NCBI GenBank assembly: GCA_030704615.1
Contig: CM060734.1
Span: forward strand, 43,912,042-43,976,041
Reading direction: 5' to 3'
DNA from: Takakia lepidozioides
Lineage: Eukaryota > Streptophyta > Takakiopsida > Takakiales > Takakiaceae
Length of the DNA stretch: 64,000 nt
Positions 35,794 through 48,290 of the stretch are shown piece by piece (the stretch's first letter is position 1; each line of letters begins with the position of its first letter). The translations under genes were made by a program, and so were the position numbers. The notes under the pieces were generated by a model. That model did no database searches. It had not been told where the DNA came from and saw only the letters and a list, made by a program, of their open reading frames with translations.

Positions 35794-38611
35794 TCATTGA
35801 TCGCAGGTAAGCCCAAGCAAAAAACGAAAACGATTGAACTTGTCTGCTGGTAGAGCTTTTGTAAGGATATCTACGATCTGGTCATGAGTGCCAATGTACG
35901 ACAGTTAAACCAAGCGACGGATCTGAAAATCACGAATCATGTGATAGCGTATGTCGATATGATTGGTTTGACGATGGTACTCGGGGTTGTACACAAGCCT
36001 TATAGCACTCTGGTTATCACCAAAAATCATGGTAGGAGCAGTCTATGGAAACCCAATGTCCTCCAACAGTCTCCTCAGCCACACAACTTCCTTTGATGTT
36101 AGTGATGCAGTGACATATTCTGCTTCGGTAGTCGATCCAGCTACACATGCCTGCTTATGGCTAATCCAAGTAACTGGTGCTGCGTTCAGAAAAACAAGGC
36201 ACCCACTTCTCGACTTCCTGTCATCGACATCTCCTGCAAAATCAGCATCTGCGTATGCCATCAAAGTGTTCTCCTTATCCCCAGCAGCATAATATAACTT
36301 GAAATGGGATGTACCTCGCAGATACTTCATGATCCTTCTGACAGCATTGCAATGTACATGCTTGGGCTTGGTACAGAATTTTGCAACTGTTCCCGCAGCA
36401 AATGCGATATCAGGACGACTCCCTAGCATTGCAAACATGATGTTCCCAACAATCTCATAAAATGGAAAATCTGGTTCTTCATTTTCAAGATGAGCATCCA
36501 AGTTCAATTGCACATTGGAATCCATGGGTGTAGAGGCAGTGTTGGCTATATTAAAACCATATTTCACAAGTATGCGCAAAATATACTGAGTTTGATCAAT
36601 GAAGATCATCCTCTGCTCACGGTTTCGGGTGATATGCAGCCCAACATAACAATCCGCTGTTCCTGCTGTAACCTCAAAAACCTTGTTGAGATGATCAACC
36701 ACATGATCCAGCCTCTGTTTATCTTTGCAACCTCCAAGCCCATCATCCAGAAAGATGGCAATTGCAAGCACAGGGGACTTCTTGTTATTGATGTACACAC
36801 AAGGATCTGCTGTCGTAGGCTGCAGGTCATACTGGATAAGAAACTCATTGAACTTGGTGTTCCATGCACGACTTGCTTGCTTCAGCCCATAGATCCCTTT
36901 CAGCAGTCGACACACTAAGCCTGGGTTCTTTTTGTCCTCAAAACCCTGTGGCTGTTCCATATAAATTTCTTCCTCCAAATCCCCATGCAGAAAAGTTGAT
37001 TTCACATCGAACTATAGCAGTTCCATATCTTCCATGGAGTCACACTTGGCAACAGGTGAAAATTTTTGCTCATAGTCAATCCCATATTCCTGAGAATATC
37101 CTTTAGTAACCACCCGAGCCTTGAAGCGGTCAATGCTTCCATCATATTTACATTTCACCTTATATATCCATTTGCTCTTCACAGCCTTTCTTCCTTTGGG
37201 CAACTCACATAATTCCCATGTAGCATTCTTCATCAGGGATTGATACTCATTTGTCATTGCCTTATCCCACTCTTCTTTGTGGTCAGAAGCAATAGTTTGG
37301 TCATAGTTATGAGGTTCCTCCATTAATTGTTGTACTGCACATCCAATGGAAGTATATGTCCCTGGCTGGGCTACCCAGTCACCAAAACGATTTGGGGGTC
37401 CACGTGACCGTTTTCCAGGTACCTCAGTATCGATATTTTCATGCTCATGATGACTATTCTCCTCTTGATAAAAAAATAGAAGAACTTCCACTGCTCCCAC
37501 TGTCTGCATCAACATGCTTTTGAGCGATTCCGAGATCAACAACCAACTTAATGGGGTACATCTTCAATGAGATGTAAAATTTGCATTGGCTGCTGTTGTG
37601 ATACTGCAGCTTCTATATGGACATGTGTGTCATCATGAAAGATAACATCCCTGCTAATAATAACCTTCTTCTTCACTCTGTCCCAGAGGCATGCACGTAA
37701 GCATCACTTCCAAAAACACGCATGTGTGCTACATCAGGCTTTCGCTTGCACCATGCTTGTAATGGAGTTATCCCCTCTAGGGTTCGTGAGCCAGTTTGGT
37801 TAAGAACATAAACTGCAGATTGAACAGCCTCTCCCCAAAATTTCAAAGAAATGTTTCGACCATGAATCATGCACCTAACATTCTCAATAAGTGTCATATT
37901 CTCTCTCTCTGCTACTCCATTTTGCTCGGGAGTATAAGGTGAAGTAAGTTCATGTTTAACGCCTTCTTGGTCAAGGAAAGATTTTACCACATTTCCAGTG
38001 TACTCTCCTCCTCTATCACTCCTTAGTTTGAGAAGCTTGTTGCCTGTTGCAGCTTCGAAGCAAATTGGATTCTAAGAGCAGCGAATGTATTTTTCTTGGA
38101 TACAGTGCTGAAAGCAAAGCGTACCCTCATTGACTCAGCTATCATCTTCTTGAGACAAGAAAGAACCTCAGATTTCTTTTTAATACAGTACACCAACGTG
38201 TATCCACTGTAGTCATCCTTGAACAACACAAAGTATAAGGCTCCTCCTACCGAAGCTACACTCATGGGACCGCACACATCTGTGTGATAGAATTGTCCTG
38301 GCTTCTCAGCTCTCTGTCGCTCATGAGTTATAGGAAAAGATTGCCTATAATTTTTCTCATGTGCACATCCAACACAGAAAAGATCATCGGAGTCTTGGTC
38401 TGTAAACTTCAAACCAGTAACCAAACCCTCTCTCTCCATTTTCTTAATCATATCAAAATGGACATGACCCAAATGTTCATGCTATCTTTTGATAGTATCT
38501 CTTCCAATGTCAGTAGTTGCACTGGTGATTGCATTGGCTTGTCCTTTGGGTACATCGACCTTGAACTGCATTCTCCAGAGTTGGCCATCTTTGATTCCAA
38601 CCATCACTAAC
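35794..38611 (-). pseudogene. Copia pol: integrase, RT and RNase H part
   Basis: On the minus strand: pre-integrase/zinc-binding region (HEHLGHVHFDM with the FCVGCAHEK pair, about 38490-38340), integrase core (FYHTDVCGPMS, DDYSGYTLVY, SPYTPEQNGVAERE), then reverse transcriptase (FDVKSTFLHGDLEEEIYMEQ, GLKQASRAWN), and RNase H (YADADFAGDVDDRKSRSG, AEYVTASL). Stops interrupt it at 38482, 37012, 36043 and 35905, and a frame break lies between 37542 and 37673. The reading resumes in the same frame after the single-codon stops. The natural end is the TGA at 35794. It is non-functional as sequenced. Confidence 0.93.
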
Positions 38612-38945
38612 CACTACAAGATATGAGCGTTTTTAGGACTATGGCTTTGGCGGAGTCATAAAAACTGCACTAGGTAGACGACTATAGAGCGTTGAAATGC
38701 GTTGCAGTCATAGTTTTATGACTCTGTAGTAATGGATATCACTACATGATTCCGGAAAGTTAGGGAGCATTGGTCAAACATTGTTGACCATGATGACAGG
38801 GATGATTTATGTGACTAGTGTGATATGTTTGACTACACGTGGACGACGTTTCATAGAATCTTATGACTCCATGACTGAAGATGGTTTCACAGCTCTATTT
38901 ATACGACGACATCACTACATGTGTCATTTTGAAGGCACATATAAT

Positions 38946-39060
38946 GCTAATAAGGTTGCCCATTAGGCTTTAAAAAGTTAAAAAGTTGCTAATAAGGTTG
39001 CCCATTAGGTTTTAAAAAGTTAAAAAGTTGCTAATAAGGTATCCATTAGGGTAATCATGA
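38946..39060. repeat. 42-bp tandem repeat near the CACTA-1 left end
   Basis: About 2.5 units, each beginning GCTAATAAGG and holding TTGCCCATTAGG and TAAAAAGTTAAAAAGTT. A related single unit occurs near the left end of CACTA-2 (about 56380-56430), marking the two elements as relatives in the same orientation. Confidence 0.85.
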
Positions 39061-39479
39061 ACAGAGAGGAGGGCTGGGAATTGGCGTTTTTTTTTCTCAT
39101 GCGCCACACCACCTAACCGAGGGATGGAACGCGATAATAGCAGGATATGTAGGGGCGTGGGATGGAGGCGTTGAGCAAATGATGCAGGAAGGAGAAGACG
39201 AGATGAGGAGAAGCTCGCCGTTCTTGGGAGAGTCAGCTTGGTCTTAGCAGGCATGTTTCAATCTCTACCTACTCAGCTGCACCGTAGTGGTTCGATCTCA
39301 TAGACCAATCCGACATTACCTGACTACAAACACAAGCGGCACACACAAGAGGTCCTTTTGGGTCGATGGTCGGTCAAATCCTCCATGGGTCAGGACACGA
39401 GGTCAAGGACAATGTGGTAAGGGCACCTTCTTCTACCTATTTCAGCCTGTGTTGCCCTCTTATCAGACTCGGCCGCAAG

Positions 39480-40030
39480 ATGCATATTGAATTTTGTAAG
39501 TTAGGTCGTTGGGTAGATCTGTGGTGGTTTGGAGTGACTTTGGCAAGTTACTGCCAGTCTTGCAGCAGGGAAGTATCCAAAAACATATAATAGAGGTGAG
39601 GAGAAGCTTTGGGGTGAACACATTCCGACCCCAGTCACAGTGGGACAATGGAGACAAAAAGGTGAATGCCCGTTGGATTACCGAGAGAAGCAGAGGCATT
39701 TCAGATTGTGATAAGTAGGGTTGGGGTGTTTTGGGGAAGAACTCCACACCAGTATGGTTGGGGTGTTTGCTGGTAGAATTCTAGGTTGTCAGAGGCATGA
39801 TAGCTGAAGGAGCAGGGATAGAGTGTGGGTCCAGATTCATCCAAGAGGGCTGGATTTCAAGCTCCACATTACCTATGATTCCCTGTGGGAGGATAGCTAC
39901 AAGAAACCTACATGGGTAGATGGTCAACTAGAAGCGGCAACAGCAGCGGCACAATTGATAAAGTCATGCGCTTCTACTGAAGGCACCTCTTTCAACACAT
40001 TTCACCATGTTTTTCCCTCTTATCAAAATC
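39480..40030 (+). pseudogene. OSB-like PDF-motif cassette A (decayed)
   Basis: Two exon-like parts. One near 39610-39690 encodes a damaged form of the DPSQWWDNRGKKVN motif. The other, near 39846-39950, encodes DFKLHITYDSLW, SYKKPTWVDGQLEAA. Together they match the C-terminal PDF motif of plant OSB organellar ssDNA-binding proteins (W-D-x-R, PDFKxK, LW, P-W-V). No PPR exon follows directly; the next cassette begins. Confidence 0.6.
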
Positions 40031-41405
40031 AGCCCTAAATTTCCATATTGAATTTTGCAAGTTAGCTAGTTGAGTGAATCTAGTTTGGAGTAAGTTTGAC
40101 ATGATACTGCCAATGTGACAACAGGAAAGTATGTAATAGAGATGAGGAGAAGTTGTGGAATGGATACTTTTGTGACCCCAATCAATGGTGAGACAATCGA
40201 GCAAAAAATGTGAATGCCTGTTAGATTATAAAGAGTAGCAGACGCAATTCAGCATAGGAACTAGGGTCATGAGCTAAGTTGGGTGTCTAGGCTGTTATTG
40301 TCAGCTGCTAGCAGCAAGGCAAGGATGAATGCATGATTTGTGCATACGCATGGATAGCTGAAGGAGAAGGGATAGAGAGTGGGTACTTCCAAGAGGGCCA
40401 GATTTCAAGCACAAGATTACCTATGATTCCCTGTGGATCAATAGCCACAAGAAATCTGCATGGGTAGATGGTCAACTGAAGGCAGCAGCTGCAGCGACAC
40501 AGTTGATAAAACCAGGCACCTCAACCGTGACCACAGTTTCTGGAAGCGGATCAAGAGAGGGAATCCACAATGCCTCTTCTGGCACTTATGGGCATGTGAA
40601 GATGCTTTGGGAGGCAGGCAGACTTACAGAGGCTCTACATACTTTAAACCAAGGAGGCATTTCAGCAGATTCAGATACGTCTGTTTGTCTCTTGCAAAGT
40701 GCATCAAGGTGAAAGGCCTGGAAGCTAAAAAGCAGGTGCAAACTCACATTATCCAAAGTGGATTCACGCCAAATGTTATTCTTCTCAACACCCTTGTCAA
40801 CATGTATGTTAAGTGCGGGAGCATCATGGATGCTCACCAAGTGTTCAATAGAATGCCTCAACGATCTTTGATCATGTGGAATATAATGTTGGGAGGATCT
40901 ACCAAGCATGGGTGTGGTAGGAATGCTTTGGAGACCTATGAGCAAATGATAGGGGAAGGGGTGAAGCCCGAGCACATCACATTTGTGTGTGTTTGCAGTG
41001 CGTGTGCAAGCTTGGCAGCCCTTGAAAAGGTCAAAGAAGTGCATGCTGACATCGTCAGAGCTGGAATCGTACCAGATGTAATCCTGAACACTGCCCTGGT
41101 GGACATGTATGCCAAATGTGGGAGCATCGAGGATGCAAAGGGAGTGTTCAACAATATGGCTGAACGAAATGTGGTGTCGTGGAGTGCGATGCTCGCAGGG
41201 TCCATGGTGACATCATCAAAGCTGGATTTGTACCAGATGTCATTCTGAACACTACCCTGGTGGACATATATGCCAAATGTGGGTGCAGCAAGCCTGATGC
41301 GAAGGGAGAGTTCGACAATATGGCTGACCGAGATGTGGTGTTTTGGAGTGCCATGATTGCAAGGTATGTGCAGCATGGGTATGGGATTAAGGCTTTGGAA
41401 ACCTA
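40031..41405 (+). pseudogene. OSB/PPR cassette B, the best preserved
   Basis: PDF-motif exon 2 (DFKHKITYDSLWINSHKK, from about 40398) continues into a low-complexity linker and PPR repeats 40700-41220: VILLNTLVNMYVKCGSIMDA, HQVFNRMPQRSLIMWN, GVKPEHITFVCVCSACASL, VILNTALVDMYAKCGSIEDA. The repeat spacing fits PLS-class organellar RNA-binding PPR proteins. A one-base frame slip near 40700 separates linker from repeats. A partial repeat duplication follows (41205-41405). Only four to five repeats remain and no E/DYW domain is seen, so it is a fragment. Confidence 0.75.
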
Positions 41406-41429
41406 AGAGAAAATGATGTGGGAAGGGAT

Positions 41430-42416
41430 GAAGCTAGACCATGTCATGTTCATTTGTGTTTATAATATGCATATGCGAGCCTAGCAGCCCTGGGAATGGT
41501 CAAAGAGGTTCACAGTGACATTATATCAAAGCTGGAATTGTACTAGATGTCATTCTGAACATTCCCCTGGTGTACATCTATGCTAGTTAAGTGTTCAACA
41601 GAATGCCTCAACGATCTTTGATCACGTGGAATATAATGTTGGCAGGATTTACCAAGCATGGGTTGGTAGGAATGCTTTGGAGACTATGAGTAAATGCTGT
41701 GCAAAGGGGTGAAGCCCAACCAGATCACATTTGTTTGTGTTTGCAATGCGTGTCCAAGCATGGGAGCTCTGGAAAAGGGGAAAGAGCTCGAGGTCCATGG
41801 TGACATCGTCAAAACTGGAATTGTACCAGATGCCATTCTGAACACTGCCCTGGTGGACATGTATGCCAAATGTGGGTGCATTAAGGATGCGAACGGAAAT
41901 TTCAACACTGTGGCTGAACATTTTGTAGTGTCGTGGAACGCGATGCTTGCAGGGTATGCACAGGGACATGGTATGGAGGCTTTGGAGACCTATGATTGAA
42001 TGATGGGGGCAAGGGTGAAGCCCACTGACCACATCACGTTTGTATGCATTTGCAATGTTTTTGCAAGCCTGGCAGCCCTAGAAAAGGGCAAAGAGGTCCA
42101 TGGTGACATTTTTAGAGGTGGTTTGTACCCGATGTCATTTTGAACAACACCCTGGTGGATATGTATGCAAAATGTGGGTGCATCGAGGGGCGCGGGATGG
42201 AGGCCTTGGAGACAATTCGTAGATGGTCAATTGGAAAAGCAGCAAAAGTAGCACAATTGATAGAACGAGGCACCGCTAACGAAGGTACCTTCTTCAACAC
42301 ATTTCAGTCTGTTTTCCCTGTTATCAGAGTCGTCCATAAATTTTCATGTTGAATTTTGCAAGTTAGCTGGTTGAGTGAACATTTGATAGTTGATTTTGAC
42401 ATGGTACTGCCAATGT
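41430..42416 (+). pseudogene. tandem PPR fragments
   Basis: Further copies of the same PPR units (ILNTALVDMYAKCGCIKDAN, GVKPNQITFVCVCNAC, FVVSWNAMLAGYAQGHGMEA) with frameshifts and deletions, then the start of another PDF cassette (GAATTTTGCAAGTTAGCTGG onward). The last unit is cut by the MULE at 42426. Plainly non-coding now. Confidence 0.75.
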
Positions 42417-42425
42417 GACAACAGG
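42417..42425. repeat. 9-bp target duplication of the MULE, left
   Basis: GACAACAGG, repeated exactly at 53467-53475. Undisrupted relatives of the host sequence (for example near 59176) read through this site without an insert, confirming the insertion. Confidence 0.85.
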
Positions 42426-42437
42426 GGGGGAATGCTT

Positions 42438-42512
42438 GCGCGTGAGCCTGGCCGCGTGAGCCTGTGAGCCTGTGAGCCTGGCTAGGCTCACGCCACGTCA
42501 GCAAGCTTCCAT
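42438..42512. repeat. MULE left terminal repeat region
   Basis: CGTGAGCCTGG, CGTGAGCC, GTGAGCCTGTGAGCC, then CTAGGCTCACGCCACGTCAG. The outer part is inverted at 53330-53466. The outermost ~12 bases are poorly matched, so the exact tip is uncertain. Confidence 0.8.
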
Positions 42513-43280
42513 GTGTTCAGGCCGTAATTCCGTGCTTACCCCCCCCTATTACCGCGGATCAGCTGTCGCCTATGTCCTAATTTTTTATCCCTCTTCAAGG
42601 CCCCCACATGAATATTCTTTGTGGCCGAGAACAATGGCAGGTTTGCGGATGAATTATGATTGAGGTCATGGCTTTGGAATGAGGAGATCGTCCACTAGAG
42701 AACTGAATATTAAAACCAAACATTTTTTTTGGGCAAAGCAGTACATTCATTCCAACACACAATCATTTTTCAATTCCGCAATCCGAAGACCTATTTTAGG
42801 CAATCCCCAACTGTACTTACGGGAACGCGCAAAGAACTTGAAAAACAGTTTGGAGATGGAAGCAAAACCAAAATACAATTTATTGAGCCTCGGTACTTGA
42901 ACCTAAAGAAATATTGGAGGTTTCAGAGGAACCACTTCCAGAGTGTACAGCAATATCATCTATGAATACAGCAGCACATCCATGACGTTTTTTTTTTCCT
43001 CGACCTTCATGGAGATGCGAGTAGTACAGGTTTGTTCGGATAATACCCGTGCGCAAGCTTCCGCGTAAACCGGCAAGCGGTTGGATCTAGGGGGACTCGG
43101 GGACATGTAGTATCCTTGGAAACCGAAAGGTGTCTGCTGATTCGATGACTGGTGCTGAACTCTGCAAAGCAAGAAGAGGAATGTGGTATATATTAACATC
43201 CAGATATAGACAACGGAAGCCCACTTTCTCGAATGGGAACGACACAAAATGTAACATATTTTGCACACGTACACAAGAAC

Positions 43281-46200
43281 TTACTCACACTCAAAATCGG
43301 AGTCCACGTCCAGATCCTCGTCAGGCGCTTCGGGCTCCTCCAGAAGTCCCTCTGTGGATGGGGCAGAAGTAGTGCCCGACTCAAGCTGACGAAGCTCGCT
43401 TGAGAAGAGCTCTGTATCAGCTTCCATGCCGAAGAAGTGCCTTCCGGCGCTCTTGCAAGCATGAAAACATGCTCCTGCAAATCCAAAAAGAACGAGAAAT
43501 AAAAACCAGGATTCCCTAAGGTCACTGCCCATATGTCAAACACAATGTGAAGGGCCCCACTGTGCCCATAGACAAGTCAACCACTCGTCCACCATGACGG
43601 CTGCATGTCTCCACCAAAGTCTGCATGAAAGCTGGAGATTTCTCCCGTGCACCTCTCCAAGGGACACCATTCGTCCTTTTCATAGTCCGACCCGAGTCGA
43701 CGTAATTGAAGATAACATCATCCTCCACAGGCTCGCAGGTGGGGTCAATGTGAGCTGCAAGGTCCCTCAACTGAAACTCAGCAACACCAGCAGGAAGAGT
43801 GTCCGTCCGCCTCACCAGGCACAAAGCTTCGAACACTCGTGTCTGTCATTAATCACGAAGAGGGAATGAGACAGAAGTCATAACCCACCATTTTGATTTA
43901 CCGGAAAAAACACATCAATTGAAAGGAACCAACTCACTTTGCCCCGGGAACTCGCCCTTCGTAAGAGGCAGAGTATTGATGCATGTCCAAGTTTTGATGA
44001 CACGAAACCCGGAAGCTTTCATGTAGCTGAAAAGAGTTCTTCGAGCCGACATGTCCTTTGACTGCATGAGAAGAAGAGCCCCCGAGTCCGAAAGGAACTT
44101 GTTGCTGAACGAGAAAGCCCACTGCCAGTAACGAGAATCCGATTTGTTCCAAGTCGGGGTCGAATTGGAAGGAAACACATCAGGGACAGCAAAACCGTCA
44201 GGAATGTCCAGCACCACAAGGTCAGTCGCGTATGCCTGTTGAACTCCATTCACCCATTCCGGACTTTTTGTGACCTACAGCCAAAAACATGAGACATTGT
44301 AAGAAGCCCAATCCAAATCTAACAGGAGATCAATCCCCTGGACAAGCCACAACAAGCTGCCAAACACAATTATTCATACAACAGTTTAGACATAAGTTTT
44401 CACCTGAGTGAGGAACGAAACAAGCATGTCCCACGATTTCGAGGGCACCCCTTTGAATGTGGACTTCCTCGACTCATCATTGAAAAAACTTTCATTCAGC
44501 ACCTTACGATTGAACTGGCCCAAAACCCTGGAGGGATGTTCTCTCGCCTCGAAAACTTGCTCCCTGGACTTTGAAGTTCTCCTATCCCTCCTTGCAGGAG
44601 AAGGCTGTCTTTCAGGAACCTCTGACGGTCCCTGTCCTTGCGGAGCTGCACTTTTCCCTTCCCCTTCGGATCCCCGACAACCTTCCCTTTCTTTAGGTAG
44701 CTTTTTTGCTCTTTGCAGCCAAAGCCGAAATGATTTGTCCTGGATGTCTTTCTCAGCCAATGGGGCAATCGCTGCGGCATTGTCGTTCAGGTTTCTCAAA
44801 ACAACTTCATCATGTGTCCTGTTTGGCAGGTCGAGGTACCACCCACAGTCTCGGAAGTGCGCCCTGCTCCAGTCTTTGGCAATACCAGCCGTGTACATTG
44901 TCTTGTCATTGGAGGGGTCAGCCCATGAATAGATGAAGTCTGGGTCATCGCTAAGGTACTTTCCCGGTATGAGGATATGATACATATACCTGAATCACAC
45001 ACAAAAAACCAGACAGTCATTCGATCGAAAACGAAAAAGAACACACATCCGGAAAAAGATATTGAAATGCAGGAAGGCAACACTGAGAATTCTACTTTTG
45101 AAATCCCGAATCAACCTTGCGTTGACGCAATGTTCATTCGAGCAGAAATGGGGAACACCAAATGATAATGTTGTATTAATAGAGACAACGACTGAGAAGC
45201 GCAATTCAACATTGCTTCAACGCAAGGTTGTTTTTCATTCAGAGAGGAAATGGAAAACACTGCCTGAAAACTACCATCAGACTATGTATGGGTGCGGATA
45301 TTCAACATTGCGTTGGCGCAATGTTGAAATCCTCTGTTGAAAACACATGTCAATGCTATCTCATAATCATAAGTTTCCTACAATTGTATTGAAATCGGGG
45401 GATGGCTACGGGGAATTTCCAGCAATCCATACCGCCAAACAACCTTGCGTCAACGCAAGGCTGTTTGTTGGTACAGTGAAAGTTGTAAATAGCATTTCAA
45501 ACCGACTCCAAACAGTCTTATGTTCATCTTGGCAGCATTGGAACTGGATTTGAACTACCCAAAACAACAGGAAAAGCTACATAGCCTGCCACTTAATCAA
45601 CCTTGCGTTGACGCAAGGCTGATTTTCCTATCAGTTTATCCCCTTTCACATTCAGAAAAACGGCATTATGGGATACTTAGGTATAGGTAAGGGAAACCAG
45701 GACAAAAGGGAAACAACCTTGCGTTAACGCAATGTTGCTCGACTGCACATGCAGAGCCCTCAGAGATCTCGCAAAGCACTGCAAATTCGCAATTCTTTAT
45801 GGAAAGAACGACACAAGATTGCAGAAACATTCCCTTCAAGCACCAATTTTGATTCAAGGAGGTCACACCTGTACAACACTCGCTTCATTGCTTGCTCGCT
45901 TGTACTGGTTTTTGAATTCGTAAGACTGGAGATTCCTTTCTCTTTCTCAAACTCCCTGAAGAAGCAGTTGTTCCAGACAGCGAGCTTCCATCTCCTGATA
46001 TAGGCCTCCAGTGTGATCCGGGGGCAAGCCATCTGGATTTTGTAGTCTGCCATCGACTCAGCAAGTGCAGCCACTGCGCGTTTTTCTAACTGCAACAAGA
46101 AAGCTCGTAAGAATTTTCAGAGGTTACGGAGCATCAAAAATGTCTGAAAATGGTTTGGTTCAAACCTTACCTGGCTCCAGAATGTGGCTTTGTGTAGCCA

Positions 46201-48290
46201 CTGGTCGAATGTATGGTCGCTAACAACTCTTATTGCTTGTGTCTTCGGGTCCCTCTCTGGAGTTGGGAACATGTTCGTGTCTCTCACAAGAGGATCCGAA
46301 TTCCATATCTCCAACCACCTGATTTTGGTTGCATTGTCCACCATTGAAATGGAAAGGCGATGTAGTTTCTCTTGAGTCATTTCTGGCTTGGAGCCATACT
46401 TATCATAGTGTGCTTTCACCTGTTCCAGAAATTCCGTGCCAAGACCTGGGTCTGCTATCCGGATCTGTTTGTCGAATGCACTCATGAGGTTCTTCCTTTG
46501 ATTTTTCATCTCGAACTTCATAATGTCCTCAAGCCCAGTTGCAGACCGCTGCTCTTCTGTGTGGGAATCATAGTACTCTGCTTTCGCCTTCAATCCAGTT
46601 TCTGCTATTTCTTGCTGCATACATAACAGGTAAAAAGAATCAAAGACTGCAATTTCATCACAAAATTTGCAGTATTAACAGGCAAAAGGTGTCAAAAAGC
46701 TTACAGTGTACATGTACTCAAGAAAAGCCTCCCTTGTCAAGCTGTACCATGTGCTTGTCTTCTTCTCAGCACACCTCTTCATCTGCTGAGGACTGAGCAC
46801 GTTCGTGAATGACTCCAGTGGCATCAGCCCCTACCTTCTGGATGCGGAATAGAGTGTGGCACAGATTGGTCGTCACATGAGATGTTTCATTGGACCTGGA
46901 AAAAAACCTTCAACTCATAAGATGATTTCAAATTGTCGAAACAAGTAACAGACACAAAGTTGGAAACTTACTTGTTTATGTCGTGCATGGCTGTCAAGAG
47001 CTGCGTGACACGTCCTTTGTGATCGAGAACCATGGAAACCACGCTCCAGTGCCATTCGATGTCGTCCGAGTGCAAGCTTGAAATGTAATCCATCCAGGCA
47101 AGCAGTCTGTGGTTCCCATCCCAGACAAAAAACATCTTTCCCATGAATGCTTTTTGTGGAGGCCTTTTTGGACAGCTTGAACTCGAACTCCCTGTTTACA
47201 TCCCGCCAGCATGCATCCCAACCTTGCTCAATGTCCTCTGTTACAAGACACTCCTCTCCTTTCGTGTTCATAGTGGATACGTAGAACACTGCTGATCCCT
47301 TGACATAGCCGTGAACAAAGTCGTCTTCAACTTCGTTATATCGTTCCTCAAGCCGGTCGAACAGCGGGCATGGAGATCATCCTGCACAGCGGAATGACCA
47401 GGTTTCCGCCCGGAACCTCCATCGACAGAATCACCTTCGACGAGTTCACTTTTTGCCCACCAATTATCTCTCGGCCTTGTCTTCATAGTTTCCCTCCAAT
47501 GCATCTTCCTCACCTTCACCTTCTGACGCGGCCAAATCTTCCCCTCGGATTTCCTTTTTCTTTTCCTCTGCACAGAATGAATTATCTGTGAGTGACAGAT
47601 GAGCACCCATGGATCAACATTGCTTTGACGCAAGGTTGATTGATGGGGATGTAGTTTAGACTGAAAAGCATACAGGAAAAACTTTTCAAGCAAAAAAGTG
47701 CTTTGCGTTGACGCAGGGTTCTTTTGGGAGCTTCAACTAATCAACTTTCCCTACCTTACATTTCAGGATATGAGAGATCGGACGCCTCCATTGAACAAAA
47801 AACTCATCAAAACCAGCCTTGCGTCAACGCAATGTTGATTCCATGTGCGGCATCTGTTCGTTTCACTAGAAGTTCTATCATACACAATGGAGGTAGGCAT
47901 CAACCTTGCGTTGACGCGCAAGGTTGATTGCGAGCTCTCGGATCGGTGTTGAACAACACAAAAGCTACAGGAAAAGTTGATTGCTGTGTCTTCTTCTTCT
48001 TCGAACTTGATGATGCGTCGCAAGCATCCATGTCTGTCTAGCTTGATTGTAGAGCAGCATCTGCACTGTTTTTCATGCACAATATATACACTTGGGAGGT
48101 CGACTTCAACCTTGCGTTGACGCAAGGTTGATGTCGACCTCAATGCTTAGCAAGAACCAGAAAGAATCAGAGAGAGAGAAAGAGAGTTCATAGCCACCTC
48201 CGGTTTCTTCTTTGCACTTGATGATGCTCCTGACGCATTCAATCTTTCCATTTCGTCTGGAGGTAGCATGCTTCCAAGGAGGTCCCGATG
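43281..48290 (-). pseudogene. ParB-like plus SAM-methyltransferase-like multi-exon gene
   Basis: Minus strand, exons separated by GT..AG introns. Order: acidic/basic N-terminal part (48290-47500); a ParB-like segment (47490-46970) with FFVWDGNHRLLAWMDYI; small exons near 46900-46840 and 46780-46705; a helical region (46617-46170 and 46090-45870); a linker exon (44990-44402); a methyltransferase-like region (44275-43935, then 43850-43520) with DLVVLDIPDGF in the place of a DPPY-type motif IV, GALLLMQSK, and later REKSPAFMQTLVETCSRHGG and VVDLSMGT as motifs X and I; last exon 43474-43281 with GRHFFGMEAD and an acidic tail. Motif order IV before X-I is the permuted, beta-class amino-methyltransferase order. 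The DIPD motif departs from DPPY, so activity is doubtful. Single-base slips occur in an A-run near 47165 and a C-run near 47365. Confidence 0.6.
45112..48140. repeat. left cluster of 24-bp near-palindromes
   Basis: Eleven units of the pattern CAACCTTGCGTTGACGCAAG with the continuing arm GTTG. Starts: 45112, 45207, 45302, 45440, 45598, 45714, 47615, 47701, 47814, 47901 and about 48097. The last has longer arms reaching AGGTCGAC/GTCGACCT. Most sit in introns or leader of the minus-strand gene, none in an exon I trust. Spacing is irregular, about 90-150 bp within groups. Confidence 0.93.

Noticed and set aside
40031-41405. Functional PPR gene
   Set aside because: Too few repeats, frame slips, no targeting peptide and multiple damaged copies inside a CACTA element.
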